Assembly: GCA_030265965.1 (NCBI GenBank)
Contig: JAJDHA010000001.1
Span: 1 to 64,000 of the forward strand
Length of the DNA stretch: 64,000 nt
Source: Odoribacter sp. OttesenSCG-928-L07
GTDB taxonomy: Bacteria > Bacteroidota > Bacteroidia > Bacteroidales > BM520
Direction: 5' to 3'
A model generated the notes under the pieces. That model worked only from the letters and a program-made list of their open reading frames with translations. It ran no database searches and was not told where the DNA came from. Positions 7,730 to 17,315 of this stretch are shown here, piece after piece. The first letter of the stretch is position 1. The number at the start of each line of letters is the position of its first letter. The position numbers were made by a program, and so were the translations under genes.

Positions 7730-8881
7730 ATGGAACAAAAAAAAATAGGAATACTCGGTTCTACGGGTTCAATAGGAACGCAAACAATAGAAATTGTTAA
7801 AGAACATCCTGAACTGTTTGTAATTGAAGCATTAGCTGCCGGAAGTAATGCCGAACTTTTAATCAAACAAGCGCTTGATTGTAATCCGAATGCTGTTGTA
7901 ATTGCCGACAAAAACAAATACAAATATGTTGCAGATATTTTGCAACCAAAAGGAATAAAGGTTTATACTGGTACGGAATCTGTAAATAAGTTTTGCGATG
8001 TTGCTGAAATGGATACTATTGTTCATGGTATTACCGGATTTGCAGGCTTCTCACCAACTTATTACGCTATCCTTGCCGGTAAAACCATTGCGTTGGCTAA
8101 TAAGGAAAGTTTGGTTGTTGGTAATGATATTATTATTGAACTTGCTCGCAAACACAAATCTGCAATTTTACCCGTTGATTCGGAACATTCAGCAATCTTC
8201 CAATGTTTGCAAGGTGAAGGACTTAATGAAATTCAACGATTGATTCTCACGGCATCAGGCGGACCTTTCAGAAATTATGATATTTCCGACTTGGAAAGTG
8301 TTACTCCTGAGATGGCTCTAAATCACCCTACATGGAAAATGGGCGCAAAAATCACAATCGACTCCGCAAGCTTAATGAATAAAGGCTTTGAAATAATTGA
8401 AGCAAAACTCCTCTTTGATGTTGATGTAAATAATATTGATGTGGTTATTCATCCTCAATCGATTATCCACTCAATGGTTGAGTTTGTAGACAATTCTATT
8501 AAAGCGCAAATGGGCTATCCGTCAATGAAAATTCCAATTCAGTACGCTTTATCCTATCCTTATCGAGTTCAATCTCAAAGTAAAACGTTTGACTTCAACC
8601 AATTTAACCAATTAACTTTTGAACAAGTTGATCATAAAAAATTTCCATGTTTAAATTTAGCTAAAGAAGCATGTAAAATTGGAGGAAGTATGACCGCCGT
8701 TTTAAATGCCGCCAACGAAGCCGCTGTTTATTCATTCTTAGATAATAAAATAAAATTTACCGATATTCCTAAAATTATTACTAAGGCAATGGAAAATCAC
8801 AATGTGATAAATAATCCAACTTATGATGATTTATTGGCGGTGGATAAGGAGACAAGAGAACAAATAATATATGCCTATTAA
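7730..8881 (+). CDS. dxr: 1-deoxy-D-xylulose 5-phosphate reductoisomerase
   Basis: 383 residues from the ATG at 7730 (MEQKKIGILG). An in-frame ATG at 7676 lies inside the HD gene and would add 18 unrelated residues, so it is rejected. It converts DXP to MEP with NADPH, the committing step of the non-mevalonate isoprenoid pathway. Visible motifs: nucleotide-binding GSTGSIG, ANKESLVVG, metal-site PVDSEHSAIFQ, LTASGGPF, SASLMNKGFE and HPQSIIHS. The length is normal for the family. It is followed by a perfect hairpin and a convergent gene. Confidence 0.97.
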   Translation: MEQKKIGILGSTGSIGTQTIEIVKEHPELFVIEALAAGSNAELLIKQALDCNPNAVVIADKNKYKYVADILQPKGIKVYTGTESVNKFCDVAEMDTIVHGITGFAGFSPTYYAILAGKTIALANKESLVVGNDIIIELARKHKSAILPVDSEHSAIFQCLQGEGLNEIQRLILTASGGPFRNYDISDLESVTPEMALNHPTWKMGAKITIDSASLMNKGFEIIEAKLLFDVDVNNIDVVIHPQSIIHSMVEFVDNSIKAQMGYPSMKIPIQYALSYPYRVQSQSKTFDFNQFNQLTFEQVDHKKFPCLNLAKEACKIGGSMTAVLNAANEAAVYSFLDNKIKFTDIPKIITKAMENHNVINNPTYDDLLAVDKETREQIIYAY

Positions 8882-8886
8882 ACTTC

Positions 8887-8923
8887 TACTCAAGGTTTGT
8901 TATACTATCACAAACCTTGAGTA
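8887..8923. terminator. Perfect hairpin between convergent dxr and T9SS-protein genes
   Basis: A 14-bp stem (TACTCAAGGTTTGT pairs with ACAAACCTTGAGTA) around a nine-base loop. It lies 6 bases after the dxr stop and 16 bases before the end of the opposing gene, so it can serve both. U-tracts are weak. Confidence 0.6.
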
Positions 8924-8938
8924 AAAGTCATATTATTT

Positions 8939-10261
8939 TTACTTAACAATAAATTTATCAGTATATATTTTGTTGTTATACTGCAAATTATAAAAATACA
9001 ATCCGGGTGCCCAACCTTTTACAGAAACAGATTCTCTATATTCACCTGATGCCACAGCAACTGGTTTGGAAAATATTGTTCGACCATGAATATCTGTTAT
9101 ATTTAATGCCACATTTGCACTTTCATTCAAATCAATATTAATTGTAATTAAGTTATTGGTGGGATTTGGGTAAACTGTAAACTTAACATTGCTATCAAAT
9201 TCTTGTTTTTCAATTCCAACAACAATATTATCAGGGATAGGGGCAATAATAACACCAAGTCCGTCTCCTCTAGATGAGAAAACGCTGCAAATAATATTTC
9301 CATCAGCAAAAACAAACCCCATTGGACAATCATAAAATGTAAGTTCAGGAATAGGAGAGTACCCTGGAAAATCATCTTTAAAATCAATCCAAGTTTCACC
9401 ATTATCTAAGGTGTACCATACACCATCAATAACGTGTCCTATAAACAATGCATCTCCATAAAAATCAAGAACTCTTACACTCGTTGAAAGGCCATCGGGT
9501 ATATTCATAACTGTCCAGTTCTCACCATCCGAAGTATAACGGATAGCTTGAGGAATTCCATGCGCATTATGATTAACATATAATATATCGTTGTGAACAA
9601 CTGCTCCTGAGTTGTACCAAGCATCATTTATCATATTCCATAAATCACTATCCTCATCATAAGTCCAAATACCAAAAGCTGCCAAGTTATACAATTTACC
9701 TTTATAAGCTCTGAGTCCGTAACACCATTGGCCACCATCTTCGGGGTTCTCTAATAAAAGTGATTCTCTGTCTGTCATTACCCATGTTTCACCCCAATCT
9801 TCACTGTAGGCAATACCTAAATATAAAACAGAAGCATATATTCTTTCATTATGATATTCCATTGCATAAATGGGATAACTATCAGTGATATTTTCTCCAA
9901 TGGCTTCGGAAAGATTGGATAATGTCCATGTTTCGCCGTTATCGTGCGAAATAGCAATGTTTCCAAAAAGTCCTCCCATATAAACAGAATTTTCAACCAC
10001 GACATAAGCTGAATAATTATAACCGGCAACATTGCATTCTTCCCAAGAACCAGCATTATCTTTTGAGATGTAGAGTTTCCCGTTATTATCCGGATATTTA
10101 TCTACAGCCGCAATTATATTACCATTTGCCGTTTTACATATTGTCCAAGTCGATGCTTCGGGAAAGTTTGCCGGTTTCCATTGCTGTGATAATGCTAAGT
10201 TGAAATTTAATGAGATTATTCCCATTAAGAAAATTGAAATTAAGGTAGATTTTTTCATCAT
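8939..10261 (-). CDS. T9SS-secreted protein with Asp-box (sialidase-type) propeller repeats
   Basis: 440 residues from the ATG at 10261 (MMKKSTLISIFLMGIISLNF), which gives a proper signal peptide; the frame extends 20 codons upstream to 10321, but that part is not signal-like. At least five Asp-box-like repeats are visible: SKDNAGSW, SHDNGETW, SEDWGETW, TSDGENW and TLDNGETW, which indicates a beta-propeller such as those of sialidases and photosynthesis factor-like proteins. The C-terminal about 75 residues (VYPNPTNNLITI ... GLYFYNLQYNNKIYTDKFIVK) are a type A type IX secretion signal. No catalytic residue set for a sialidase was recognised. It is probably a surface or secreted protein. Divergent from the TPR/HTH regulator. 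Confidence 0.88.
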   Translation of the reverse strand: MMKKSTLISIFLMGIISLNFNLALSQQWKPANFPEASTWTICKTANGNIIAAVDKYPDNNGKLYISKDNAGSWEECNVAGYNYSAYVVVENSVYMGGLFGNIAISHDNGETWTLSNLSEAIGENITDSYPIYAMEYHNERIYASVLYLGIAYSEDWGETWVMTDRESLLLENPEDGGQWCYGLRAYKGKLYNLAAFGIWTYDEDSDLWNMINDAWYNSGAVVHNDILYVNHNAHGIPQAIRYTSDGENWTVMNIPDGLSTSVRVLDFYGDALFIGHVIDGVWYTLDNGETWIDFKDDFPGYSPIPELTFYDCPMGFVFADGNIICSVFSSRGDGLGVIIAPIPDNIVVGIEKQEFDSNVKFTVYPNPTNNLITINIDLNESANVALNITDIHGRTIFSKPVAVASGEYRESVSVKGWAPGLYFYNLQYNNKIYTDKFIVK

Positions 10262-10338
10262 AACTATAAGTTTTAAGATTTTTAAATATAAATATTTATG
10301 TAAATGAAAAATGACATACATCCATTCAAGTACAAGTG

Positions 10339-10346
10339 CAAAGATA
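10339..10346 (-). promoter_or_regulatory. Promoter -7 box for the T9SS Asp-box protein
   Basis: Reads TATCTTTG on the minus strand, about 78 bases before the chosen start at 10261. Confidence 0.5.
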
Positions 10347-10521
10347 TTGTATTAATATCCCAACAACCAAATTTTAAAGGTATACAAAGGGGATACATAA
10401 TATAAATATTAATATTGAATGTCAATATATTATAATTTATATATTATTTCATCTTAAAAATAATGAGTTTTGTTTCGTCTAAAATGTGTTACTTTGCATT
10501 TAATATATTTTTCAGTCTTTT

Positions 10522-12213
10522 ATGAAACATATTTTATTTAAAACAGCAATTGTTTTCGGAATCGTTTGTTATTCAACCGGAGCATTTTCTCAAAAAAGCA
10601 ATATAAGTGATTTTTGGGAAGTAAGCCAAAAGGTGGAGGATATTTTACCATATAATTATTCCGAATCAATGGAACTACTAAATGATTTATACAATATTGC
10701 CGATTTATATCCTGAAAACAGTAACTATTACACAACATGCCTTTATTTGGAAAGTTTGATTAACTATAATAATTTCAAATATGACTCTCTCCTAATAAAT
10801 AAACTAAATGATCATTTAACATATCTACAGCATTATGAAGGAAGCAGTTTATTCAACATTGCTTTAACTGAATATGCTATAGCCGTTAATAACATAGTTT
10901 TGAACGAGTTTTTAGATAGTTTTTTTGCGGCAATGCATGCATTAGAAAACTTTAAAATCGAAAACAACACCTACTACATTGCAAAAACATTAAATCTTCT
11001 TGGAAATATCTCAAACCAAATTCATAGTCATCATTTAGCAAATGATTATTTTGTTGAAGCTTTGTCGTATCTTACTCCTACCGACAATTTATATTATCGT
11101 GTTAAATGCAACTTATATATGGCAAATTCCTTTCTACAAAATCATCCTCTATCATTGGTTGATTCTCTGTTATCATTAGTTGAACCTATAAAAACCGGTA
11201 ATCACCCATCATCCTTACTTCATTTATATGCGAATCTGAGCGGAATTTATTCATTCCTTGGGCAATATGAAAAATCATTTAAGTATTTGAAGATTATTGC
11301 CGCTTTACTTGATGAAAATCCCGAAATTAATAACAAATATTTTTACTATAATTTAAACTATAATACTGCCTATTATTATAATCAATTGAGCATGCATGAT
11401 TCTGCATTATATTATTTTGAGAAAACTTATGATATAGCTTTAATACTTAACAACCAGAACTTATCAAGTAGTTGCTTATTAGAAATATCAAATATATATA
11501 GTGGTTTAGATCAAAAAGACAGCGCATATTATTATCTGACGAAATATGTTGAGTTACAAGATAACATAAATAATAGAGCAAAAATGTTTGAAACATACCG
11601 CACTTATATAAATGCCATAATAAATTATTCGAAAAAAGAACTTAAAATAAAGGAAAAGGAACTCTACATGCGAAATATAGGTCTGATAATTTCAATTATT
11701 GCTGTAATAATAAGTATGCTATTGATGATTATGCTGTTAATAATAATTAAACAAAAAAAGAATAAACAACAACTTCTAAAAGAAAGTCTCGACTCAAAAG
11801 TAAGAGAAATAACTTCATATTCGATGCTACTTTCAAACAAGAATAACTTGCTTGTAAACATTATGGATAATGTAAATGAGCTGACTTCCAACGATAATAA
11901 CAAAACAAGGATTGAAGAAATTAACAATTTAATAAAAAACAACCTTCATACTGATCTTGATTGGGAAACTTTTGTAATGCACTTTGAAAAAGTTCATCCG
12001 AATTTCTTCAAAAATCTAAAAAAGAAATGTGATGATTTGACCACAACAAATCTTCGATTTTGCGCATATATTAGAATTGGATTGTCAACTAAAGAAATTG
12101 CAACGATTCAGAATATTGCAACAACATCTGTTAAAGTTGCACGTTTTAGACTAAAGAAAAAATTTGGATTGAACGAAAATGACAGCTTGGATGAATTTAT
12201 TACTAGAATGTAA
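10522..12213 (+). CDS. TPR-repeat membrane protein with C-terminal LuxR-like HTH
   Basis: 563 residues. Signal peptide (MKHILFKTAIVFGIVCYSTGAFSQ), then a periplasmic helical array with TPR-like units to about residue 385 (for example SGIYSFLGQYEKSFKYLKIIAALL, SNIYSGLDQKDSAYYYLTKYV). One transmembrane helix follows (IGLIISIIAVIISMLLMIML), then a coiled coil, then a C-terminal HTH: LRFCAYIRIGLSTKEIATIQNIATTSVKVARFRLKKKFGL has the GLSTKEIA and SVKVARFRLKKK features typical of this Bacteroidota family. It resembles one-piece membrane regulators that sense in the periplasm and bind DNA in the cytoplasm. Its divergent partner, the T9SS protein, is a plausible target, but this is inference. Confidence 0.85.
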   Translation: MKHILFKTAIVFGIVCYSTGAFSQKSNISDFWEVSQKVEDILPYNYSESMELLNDLYNIADLYPENSNYYTTCLYLESLINYNNFKYDSLLINKLNDHLTYLQHYEGSSLFNIALTEYAIAVNNIVLNEFLDSFFAAMHALENFKIENNTYYIAKTLNLLGNISNQIHSHHLANDYFVEALSYLTPTDNLYYRVKCNLYMANSFLQNHPLSLVDSLLSLVEPIKTGNHPSSLLHLYANLSGIYSFLGQYEKSFKYLKIIAALLDENPEINNKYFYYNLNYNTAYYYNQLSMHDSALYYFEKTYDIALILNNQNLSSSCLLEISNIYSGLDQKDSAYYYLTKYVELQDNINNRAKMFETYRTYINAIINYSKKELKIKEKELYMRNIGLIISIIAVIISMLLMIMLLIIIKQKKNKQQLLKESLDSKVREITSYSMLLSNKNNLLVNIMDNVNELTSNDNNKTRIEEINNLIKNNLHTDLDWETFVMHFEKVHPNFFKNLKKKCDDLTTTNLRFCAYIRIGLSTKEIATIQNIATTSVKVARFRLKKKFGLNENDSLDEFITRM

Positions 12214-12324
12214 TTTAAAGTATTTACATACAAGCAAATTAGTCATATAAATAATACTTTTTCAAAACAGAATCCTTTTATGCTTTTTTAATTAATTTAC
12301 AATTTTCAAACCGATTTTCTTTAT

Positions 12325-12332
12325 TACCTTTG
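12325..12332 (+). promoter_or_regulatory. Promoter -7 box for the rseP-gpmI-ostA line
   Basis: TACCTTTG, a TAnnTTTG match. The ATG of rseP is at 12419, giving a leader of about 80 bases. Confidence 0.5.
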
Positions 12333-12418
12333 TCAATTGTGTTAATTTGTTGTGGCTTAACTACAATTTACACAAGGTTAAAACGTTATATTCAAGAAAA
12401 AAATGAAAAAATAATTTT

Positions 12419-13900
12419 ATGGTAGTATTTATAAAAATCGTACAATTGTTATTATGTCTGTCCCTTTTAGTTATCGTTCATGAGTTCGGACATTTTATCG
12501 CAGCTAAAATATTTAAAGTTAGAGTAGAAAAATTTTATCTGTTTTTTAATCCGAAGTTTTCCATTTTAAGAGCTAAGAAATTTAATGACAAATGGCATTT
12601 TAAATTCTTCTCAAAAAACATTGTTAATGAACGACCAAAACTTGATGAATACGGTAATCAAATGACTGATTCAAAGGGTCGAATGATTTATGAACAAATT
12701 CCTATTGAAGAATTGAGCGACGACAATTGGATGAAATATCCTGAAACAACAGAATGGGGAATCGGCTGGGTGCCATTAGGCGGATATGTCAAAATCGCTG
12801 GGATGATCGATGAATCAATGGATATGGAACAAATGAAGAATGAACCTCAACATTATGAATTTCGTTCAAAACCTGCTTGGCAACGATTAATAATAATGCT
12901 CGGCGGTATTATTATGAATATCGTTGCAGCAATGGTTATTTATATCGGATTATTAGCAGCTTACGGTGAAGCTTATCTTCCAACAGATAATGTAAAATAC
13001 GGAATTACAGTCGATTCATTAGGTTATGAAATGGGATTAAGAACCGGAGATAAAATTTTAAGCATTGACAACAACAAGGTTGAATCATTTTATAAAATTC
13101 CGGAAGAAATACTTCTTGAGCAAGCATCTACAATACAAGTTCTTAGAGATGGCGAAAAAGTTAATGTAACGATTCCCCAAGAAACAATGGGCAAAATCGT
13201 TAAAGCTCAAGAACTATTTATGAGTCCGCGCATTCCTTTTAACGTTGGCGGATTTTCTGAAGATTCTCCGGCAAAAATTGCAGGAATTGAAGTCAATGAT
13301 AGAATTATCGGCATAAATCATAATTACATGGATTTCTTCGATGAATACAAACCGGAATTACAAAAATATGCTAATCAGGATATTATTGTAAGTGTTATAA
13401 GAAATAATGACACATTAGATTATCCCGTTCATTTAAGTGAAGAAGCATTGCTCGGCGTATTTGTTACAGCATCAGGGGTTTTTGATTTCGCCGAAAAAAA
13501 TTATTCCTTCTTTGAAGCAGTCCCCGCCGGTTGTGCAAAAGCATTCACCGGAATTGGAAGTTATTTGAAACAACTGAAATTATTGTTCTCACCGGAAGTT
13601 AAAGCATACGAATCTGTTGGTAGTTTCATAACAATAGGAAGCATTTTCCCGGGAACTTGGGATTGGCAAGCCTTTTGGCAATTAACAGCATTCATCTCAA
13701 TCATTCTTGCGATAATGAATTTATTACCAATTCCGGCACTTGACGGAGGTCACGTTATTTTTACTCTTTACGAAATGATAACGAGAAGAAAACCAAGCGA
13801 TAAATTCTTGGAATACGCTCAAATAATAGGAATGCTCTTGATATTTGCATTGTTCGCTTTGGCAATGTGGAATGATATCACACGCTTTATTATAAAATAA
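12419..13900 (+). CDS. rseP: RIP site-2 metalloprotease RseP
   Basis: 493 residues. The zinc-binding HEFGH (21-25) lies in the first transmembrane helix and the second metal site, [12 protein letters not shown], near residues 435-446. Between them are two PDZ-like regions ([28 protein letters not shown] and [29 protein letters not shown]). It is an inner-membrane intramembrane protease, which in the sigma-E-type pathway cleaves anti-sigma factors; in Bacteroidota the substrate is not settled. An inserted hydrophilic segment after the first helix (about residues 40-110) is typical of the Bacteroidota form. The gene is 5 bases before gpmI. Confidence 0.95.
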   Translation: MVVFIKIVQLLLCLSLLVIVHEFGHFIAAKIFKVRVEKFYLFFNPKFSILRAKKFNDKWHFKFFSKNIVNERPKLDEYGNQMTDSKGRMIYEQIPIEELSDDNWMKYPETTEWGIGWVPLGGYVKIAGMIDESMDMEQMKNEPQHYEFRSKPAWQRLIIMLGGIIMNIVAAMVIYIGLLAAYGEAYLPTDNVKYGITVDSLGYEMGLRTGDKILSIDNNKVESFYKIPEEILLEQASTIQVLRDGEKVNVTIPQETMGKIVKAQELFMSPRIPFNVGGFSEDSPAKIAGIEVNDRIIGINHNYMDFFDEYKPELQKYANQDIIVSVIRNNDTLDYPVHLSEEALLGVFVTASGVFDFAEKNYSFFEAVPAGCAKAFTGIGSYLKQLKLLFSPEVKAYESVGSFITIGSIFPGTWDWQAFWQLTAFISIILAIMNLLPIPALDGGHVIFTLYEMITRRKPSDKFLEYAQIIGMLLIFALFALAMWNDITRFIIK

Positions 13901-13905
13901 TTATT

Positions 13906-15420
13906 ATGCAAAAAGTACTTTTAATGATATTAGACGGTTGGGGTATTGGCGATGGTTCGAAAGCTGATGTTATTAGCAATACACCTACACCGAATATAGA
14001 TAGATTGACAAAAAAATATCCGCATGCTACTTTGAAAACCAGCGGCGAAGATGTTGGACTTCCTGAAGGCCAAATGGGTAACTCCGAAGTAGGACATTTG
14101 AATATTGGCGCTGGAAGAGTTGTATATCAAGATCTTGTAAGAATAAACAAAGCATGTGAAGATAATTCAATCACGAAAATTCCAACGATTGTCGATGCAA
14201 TGAATTATGCGAAAGAAAATAATGTTGCAATACATTTTATCGGATTAGTTTCTGATGGTTGCGTTCATTCATCCGACAAACATTTATACAAACTTTGCGA
14301 TATCACAAAAGAATATGGCATTGAAGATGTTTTCATTCACGCAATTACTGATGGAAGAGATACCGACCCGCACAGTGGATTAGGTTTTATTAAAAATCTA
14401 AACAAACATTTGGAAACAAGTAATGGAAAAATCGCAACTGTTGCAGGTAGATACTATACAATGGATAGAGATAAACGTTGGGAGCGAGTAAAGCGCGGCT
14501 ATGATGCAATGGTTAATGGTATTGGAATTGTTGCACATTCTGCAGAAGAAGCTATAGAGAAATCTTATGTTAAGGATGTTACCGATGAATTCATCATTCC
14601 TACCGTAATACTTGATGATAACAATAAGCCCATTGCTTGCATCAAAGATAATGATGTTGTTATTAGTTTCAATTTTCGCAATGACCGCGCCCGTCAATAT
14701 ACGCGAGCGCTTACGCAGGAAGCATTTCCGGAATACGATATGAAACCATTAAATTTGTATTATCTAACAATGACTCCTTATGATGATACATTTAAAAATC
14801 TTCATGTTATCTTCGACAAAGAACATGTGCATGTTACCTTAGGAGAAGTTGTGTCAAAAAATTTATTGCGCCAAATAAGAATTGCGGAAACTGAAAAATA
14901 TGCTCACGTTACTTTCTTTTTTAATGGAGGTGTTGAAACTGAATTTCCGGGAGAAAAACGTATCTTAATTCCTTCTCCGAAAGTTGCAACTTATGACCTT
15001 CAACCGGAAATGAGCGCTTATGAAGTTAAAAATGCAATTGTCGAAGAAATCAATAATGAATCTGCTGACTTCATCTGTTTAAATTTTGCTAATGGCGATA
15101 TGGTAGGACATACCGGTGTTTACAGCGCAATTCAAAAAGCAATTACTGTTGTTGACGAATGTGTCGGCGAAATTGTGGATGCTTCGGAAAAACATGATTA
15201 CACGGTTATTATCATAGCCGATCATGGTAATGCCGACTACGCTTTGAATAGCGACGGCAGTCCGAATACCGCACACTCGCTAAATGTTGTACCAATAATT
15301 CTTGTTAGTGACAAATACACTAATGTAAATGACGGCAGACTATCCGATATTGCACCTACTATTTTAAAGATAATGGGAATAGAAATTCCGAAAGAAATGA
15401 CAGGAAATATTTTAGTTTGA
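13906..15420 (+). CDS. gpmI: 2,3-bisphosphoglycerate-independent phosphoglycerate mutase
   Basis: 504 residues, the normal length of this alkaline-phosphatase-superfamily enzyme, which interconverts 3- and 2-phosphoglycerate using two Mn ions. Metal and catalytic motifs are visible: LDGWGIG with D10, [16 protein letters not shown] with catalytic S60, [17 protein letters not shown] and late ADHGNAD. It follows rseP by 5 bases and precedes the OstA-like gene by 17, so the three share a transcript although their functions differ. Confidence 0.97.
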   Translation: MQKVLLMILDGWGIGDGSKADVISNTPTPNIDRLTKKYPHATLKTSGEDVGLPEGQMGNSEVGHLNIGAGRVVYQDLVRINKACEDNSITKIPTIVDAMNYAKENNVAIHFIGLVSDGCVHSSDKHLYKLCDITKEYGIEDVFIHAITDGRDTDPHSGLGFIKNLNKHLETSNGKIATVAGRYYTMDRDKRWERVKRGYDAMVNGIGIVAHSAEEAIEKSYVKDVTDEFIIPTVILDDNNKPIACIKDNDVVISFNFRNDRARQYTRALTQEAFPEYDMKPLNLYYLTMTPYDDTFKNLHVIFDKEHVHVTLGEVVSKNLLRQIRIAETEKYAHVTFFFNGGVETEFPGEKRILIPSPKVATYDLQPEMSAYEVKNAIVEEINNESADFICLNFANGDMVGHTGVYSAIQKAITVVDECVGEIVDASEKHDYTVIIIADHGNADYALNSDGSPNTAHSLNVVPIILVSDKYTNVNDGRLSDIAPTILKIMGIEIPKEMTGNILV

Positions 15421-15437
15421 AAAAATAAATTTCACTT

Positions 15438-16997
15438 ATGCTTAACACATTATCAAATATATTAACAAAACTGTTATCGGTAATTATCTTGATTATGTTA
15501 AGCGTTTTTTGTAATGCTCAATCCGAAGTCGAAAAAAAGTCAACCGACGATGAAAAAAAACCAACATTAATACAACTAATTCAGGCTGACGTTGCAAATA
15601 ATCATCGTTCTACAAATAATCAAATTTTAATAGGCAACGTTATCTTTAAACATGACGAAGCCTTCCTTTATTGCGATAGCGCATATTTGAATAAGAGTCG
15701 CAACGATTTAGAAGCTTTTGGTAAAGTACATGTTATTGAAAGTGACACAATCAATTTGTACGGAAAACATTTGATTTACAACGGTAATACAAAACTTGCA
15801 GAAATTAGTCGTGAGGTTTTATTGACAGATCCAACTACTAATCTTCGCACCGAAATTTTATTTTACGACAGAGCAAAACAAGTTGCGTATTATAATACCG
15901 GAGCAACAATTATTAATAGTGATAAAACTTTGGTAAGCAAACGAGGTATTTATAATTTAGATAATAAAGATTTCGATTTTTTTATTGATGTGGTAATAAC
16001 AGACCCTGAATATGTTTTAGAGGCAGATACGGTTTTTTATAATAGTAATACTGAAATTGCAAGAACAATTAGCAAAACAATTATTCACAATGGCGAAAAT
16101 ACAATATATTGTGAAAAGGGAATTTATGATTCTAAAGTTAAAAAATCATTTTTAAAAACAAATGTTGAAATACACTATAATGAATATATAGTTTTTTGTG
16201 ATAGCGCTTATTATAATGAATCAATAGAATATGCAGAGGCTTATAAAGATGTAATTACAATCGATACCGCAAATAATGTCAAATCTTGGTCGGAATATCT
16301 CGAATACAACAAAATAGGAGAATACGCATTTATTTCTGAGGATGCAGTAGCAAGAGCAGTAAACGAAGGCGATACTATTTTCCTTTTTGCAGACACTTTG
16401 TTCGCAAAATTTAATAATGAAACTGAAACTATTGATAAAGCATTCGCATATAATAATACAAAAATATTTAGTAATGATTATCAGTCTGCATGCGATTCGT
16501 TAGTGTATTATCATTCAGATTCAATCGCTGTGTTATATAATAGTCCTGCTTTGTGGTCGGGAAATAATCAAATTACCGGTGATTCAATTACATTCATAGT
16601 TAAAAATGAAACTCTTGAAAAAATTACTGCAACACCAAACGGATTTATTATTTCAGAAGATAGTCTCGGCGCATATAATCAAATTAAAGGCAAACTTATT
16701 GACTTATTTTTTGAAAACAATAAACTCGACAATGTTTTTGTTAATGGCAATTCTGAGATTTTATATTTTCTTAGAGAAGATGATGGGACAATGATTGGTC
16801 CTTATTATATCATTTCATCCGATTCAAGAATTTTCTTTAATGAAAATGAAATTTCGAAATTAATTAACCTTAGTAATCCTAAATCAGAACTTACACCTGA
16901 AGAAAAATCAGTAAAAGAAAAAGAAATTTTAACAGGATTCAAAAATAAATTTGATGAAATACCTGAAAAACCTACAAATAATAAGTTTTTTCGGTAA
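15438..16997 (+). CDS. OstA-like protein (LPS-transport LptA/LptD-type beta-jelly-roll)
   Basis: 519 residues. N-terminal hydrophobic signal region (LLSVIILIMLSVFCNAQ), then many short repeats of the OstA fold: GNVIFKHDEAFLYCDSAYLNKSRNDLEAFGKVHV, KRGIYNLDNKDFDFFIDVVITDPEYVLEADTVFYN, and further VYCDSAYYN-type strands. The OstA/LptA fold binds the acyl chains of lipopolysaccharide in the periplasm. The Bacteroidota OstA-like proteins are distinct from canonical LptA and LptD, and their place in LPS export is inferred. It ends at 16997 with no strong terminator. Confidence 0.85.
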   Translation: MLNTLSNILTKLLSVIILIMLSVFCNAQSEVEKKSTDDEKKPTLIQLIQADVANNHRSTNNQILIGNVIFKHDEAFLYCDSAYLNKSRNDLEAFGKVHVIESDTINLYGKHLIYNGNTKLAEISREVLLTDPTTNLRTEILFYDRAKQVAYYNTGATIINSDKTLVSKRGIYNLDNKDFDFFIDVVITDPEYVLEADTVFYNSNTEIARTISKTIIHNGENTIYCEKGIYDSKVKKSFLKTNVEIHYNEYIVFCDSAYYNESIEYAEAYKDVITIDTANNVKSWSEYLEYNKIGEYAFISEDAVARAVNEGDTIFLFADTLFAKFNNETETIDKAFAYNNTKIFSNDYQSACDSLVYYHSDSIAVLYNSPALWSGNNQITGDSITFIVKNETLEKITATPNGFIISEDSLGAYNQIKGKLIDLFFENNKLDNVFVNGNSEILYFLREDDGTMIGPYYIISSDSRIFFNENEISKLINLSNPKSELTPEEKSVKEKEILTGFKNKFDEIPEKPTNNKFFR

Positions 16998-17113
16998 TAT
17001 TAATGAATCTTAATTTTCTTTGCTTGTTTTTTCAAAAAACAAACCAATCAAACCATTGTTAATCAAGATTGTAAAATTTGTTAACATTTATTAACATTTT
17101 TTATTGAAAAAAC

Positions 17114-17145
17114 TTGTCACAAAATCAAATTTATTTATACCTTTG
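17114..17145 (+). promoter_or_regulatory. Strong consensus promoter for a candidate small RNA
   Basis: TTG (17114-17116), 21 bases, TACCTTTG (17138-17145). It is one of the best matches to the Bacteroidota consensus in the window. No convincing ORF follows before the terminator at 17262-17295. Confidence 0.6.
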
Positions 17146-17151
17146 TCAAGT

Positions 17152-17293
17152 TCTTTTTTTTGTATTTACAATGTGGTTGGTCGTCAGTTCGTCCCTTCCT
17201 TTTAGTTCCTAAAATAATGTGTGTATATATTTACCCCCCCTTTAGAAACGACCAACCCATTAAAGGTAGAAGCGATTGCTTCTACCTTTTTTT
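17152..17293 (+). ncRNA. Candidate structured small RNA upstream of pgi
   Basis: About 140 bases between a consensus promoter and an intrinsic terminator, without a credible ORF. The 5' arm GGTTGGTCGT (17175-17184) is a perfect complement of ACGACCAACC (17248-17257), closing a 63-base interior. Within this, TTTTAG-TTC-CTAAAA forms a 6-bp hairpin, and a run of seven C lies in TTACCCCCCCTTTAG. A small stem closing a large loop plus terminator is a layout shared with several structured RNAs including 6S-like RNAs, but it is shorter than 6S RNA and I do not recognise the family. It could alternatively be an attenuator for pgi. Confidence 0.5.
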
Positions 17294-17295
17294 TT
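17262..17295 (+). terminator. Intrinsic terminator of the candidate small RNA
   Basis: AAAGGTAGAAGC, loop GATT, GCTTCTACCTTT, continuing into an unbroken T-run to 17295. It is the cleanest Rho-independent terminator in the window. The -33 element of the pgi promoter lies within it. Confidence 0.85.
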
Positions 17296-17304
17296 GTATA
17301 TTTG
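17276..17304 (+). promoter_or_regulatory. pgi promoter overlapping the terminator
   Basis: TTG (17276-17278), 18 bases, TATATTTG (17297-17304). With the pgi ATG at 17316 the leader would be only about 5 bases. Confidence 0.5.
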
Positions 17305-17315
17305 CCAAAAAAATT

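Noticed and set aside
17152-17293. 6S RNA, SRP RNA or a known riboswitch
   Set aside because: Too short for 6S, no GGAA-type SRP core, and no aptamer motif that I recognise. Left as an unnamed RNA.
17160-17315. N-terminal extension of pgi
   Set aside because: The frame crosses a terminator and a candidate RNA; the ATG at 17316 matches the family start.
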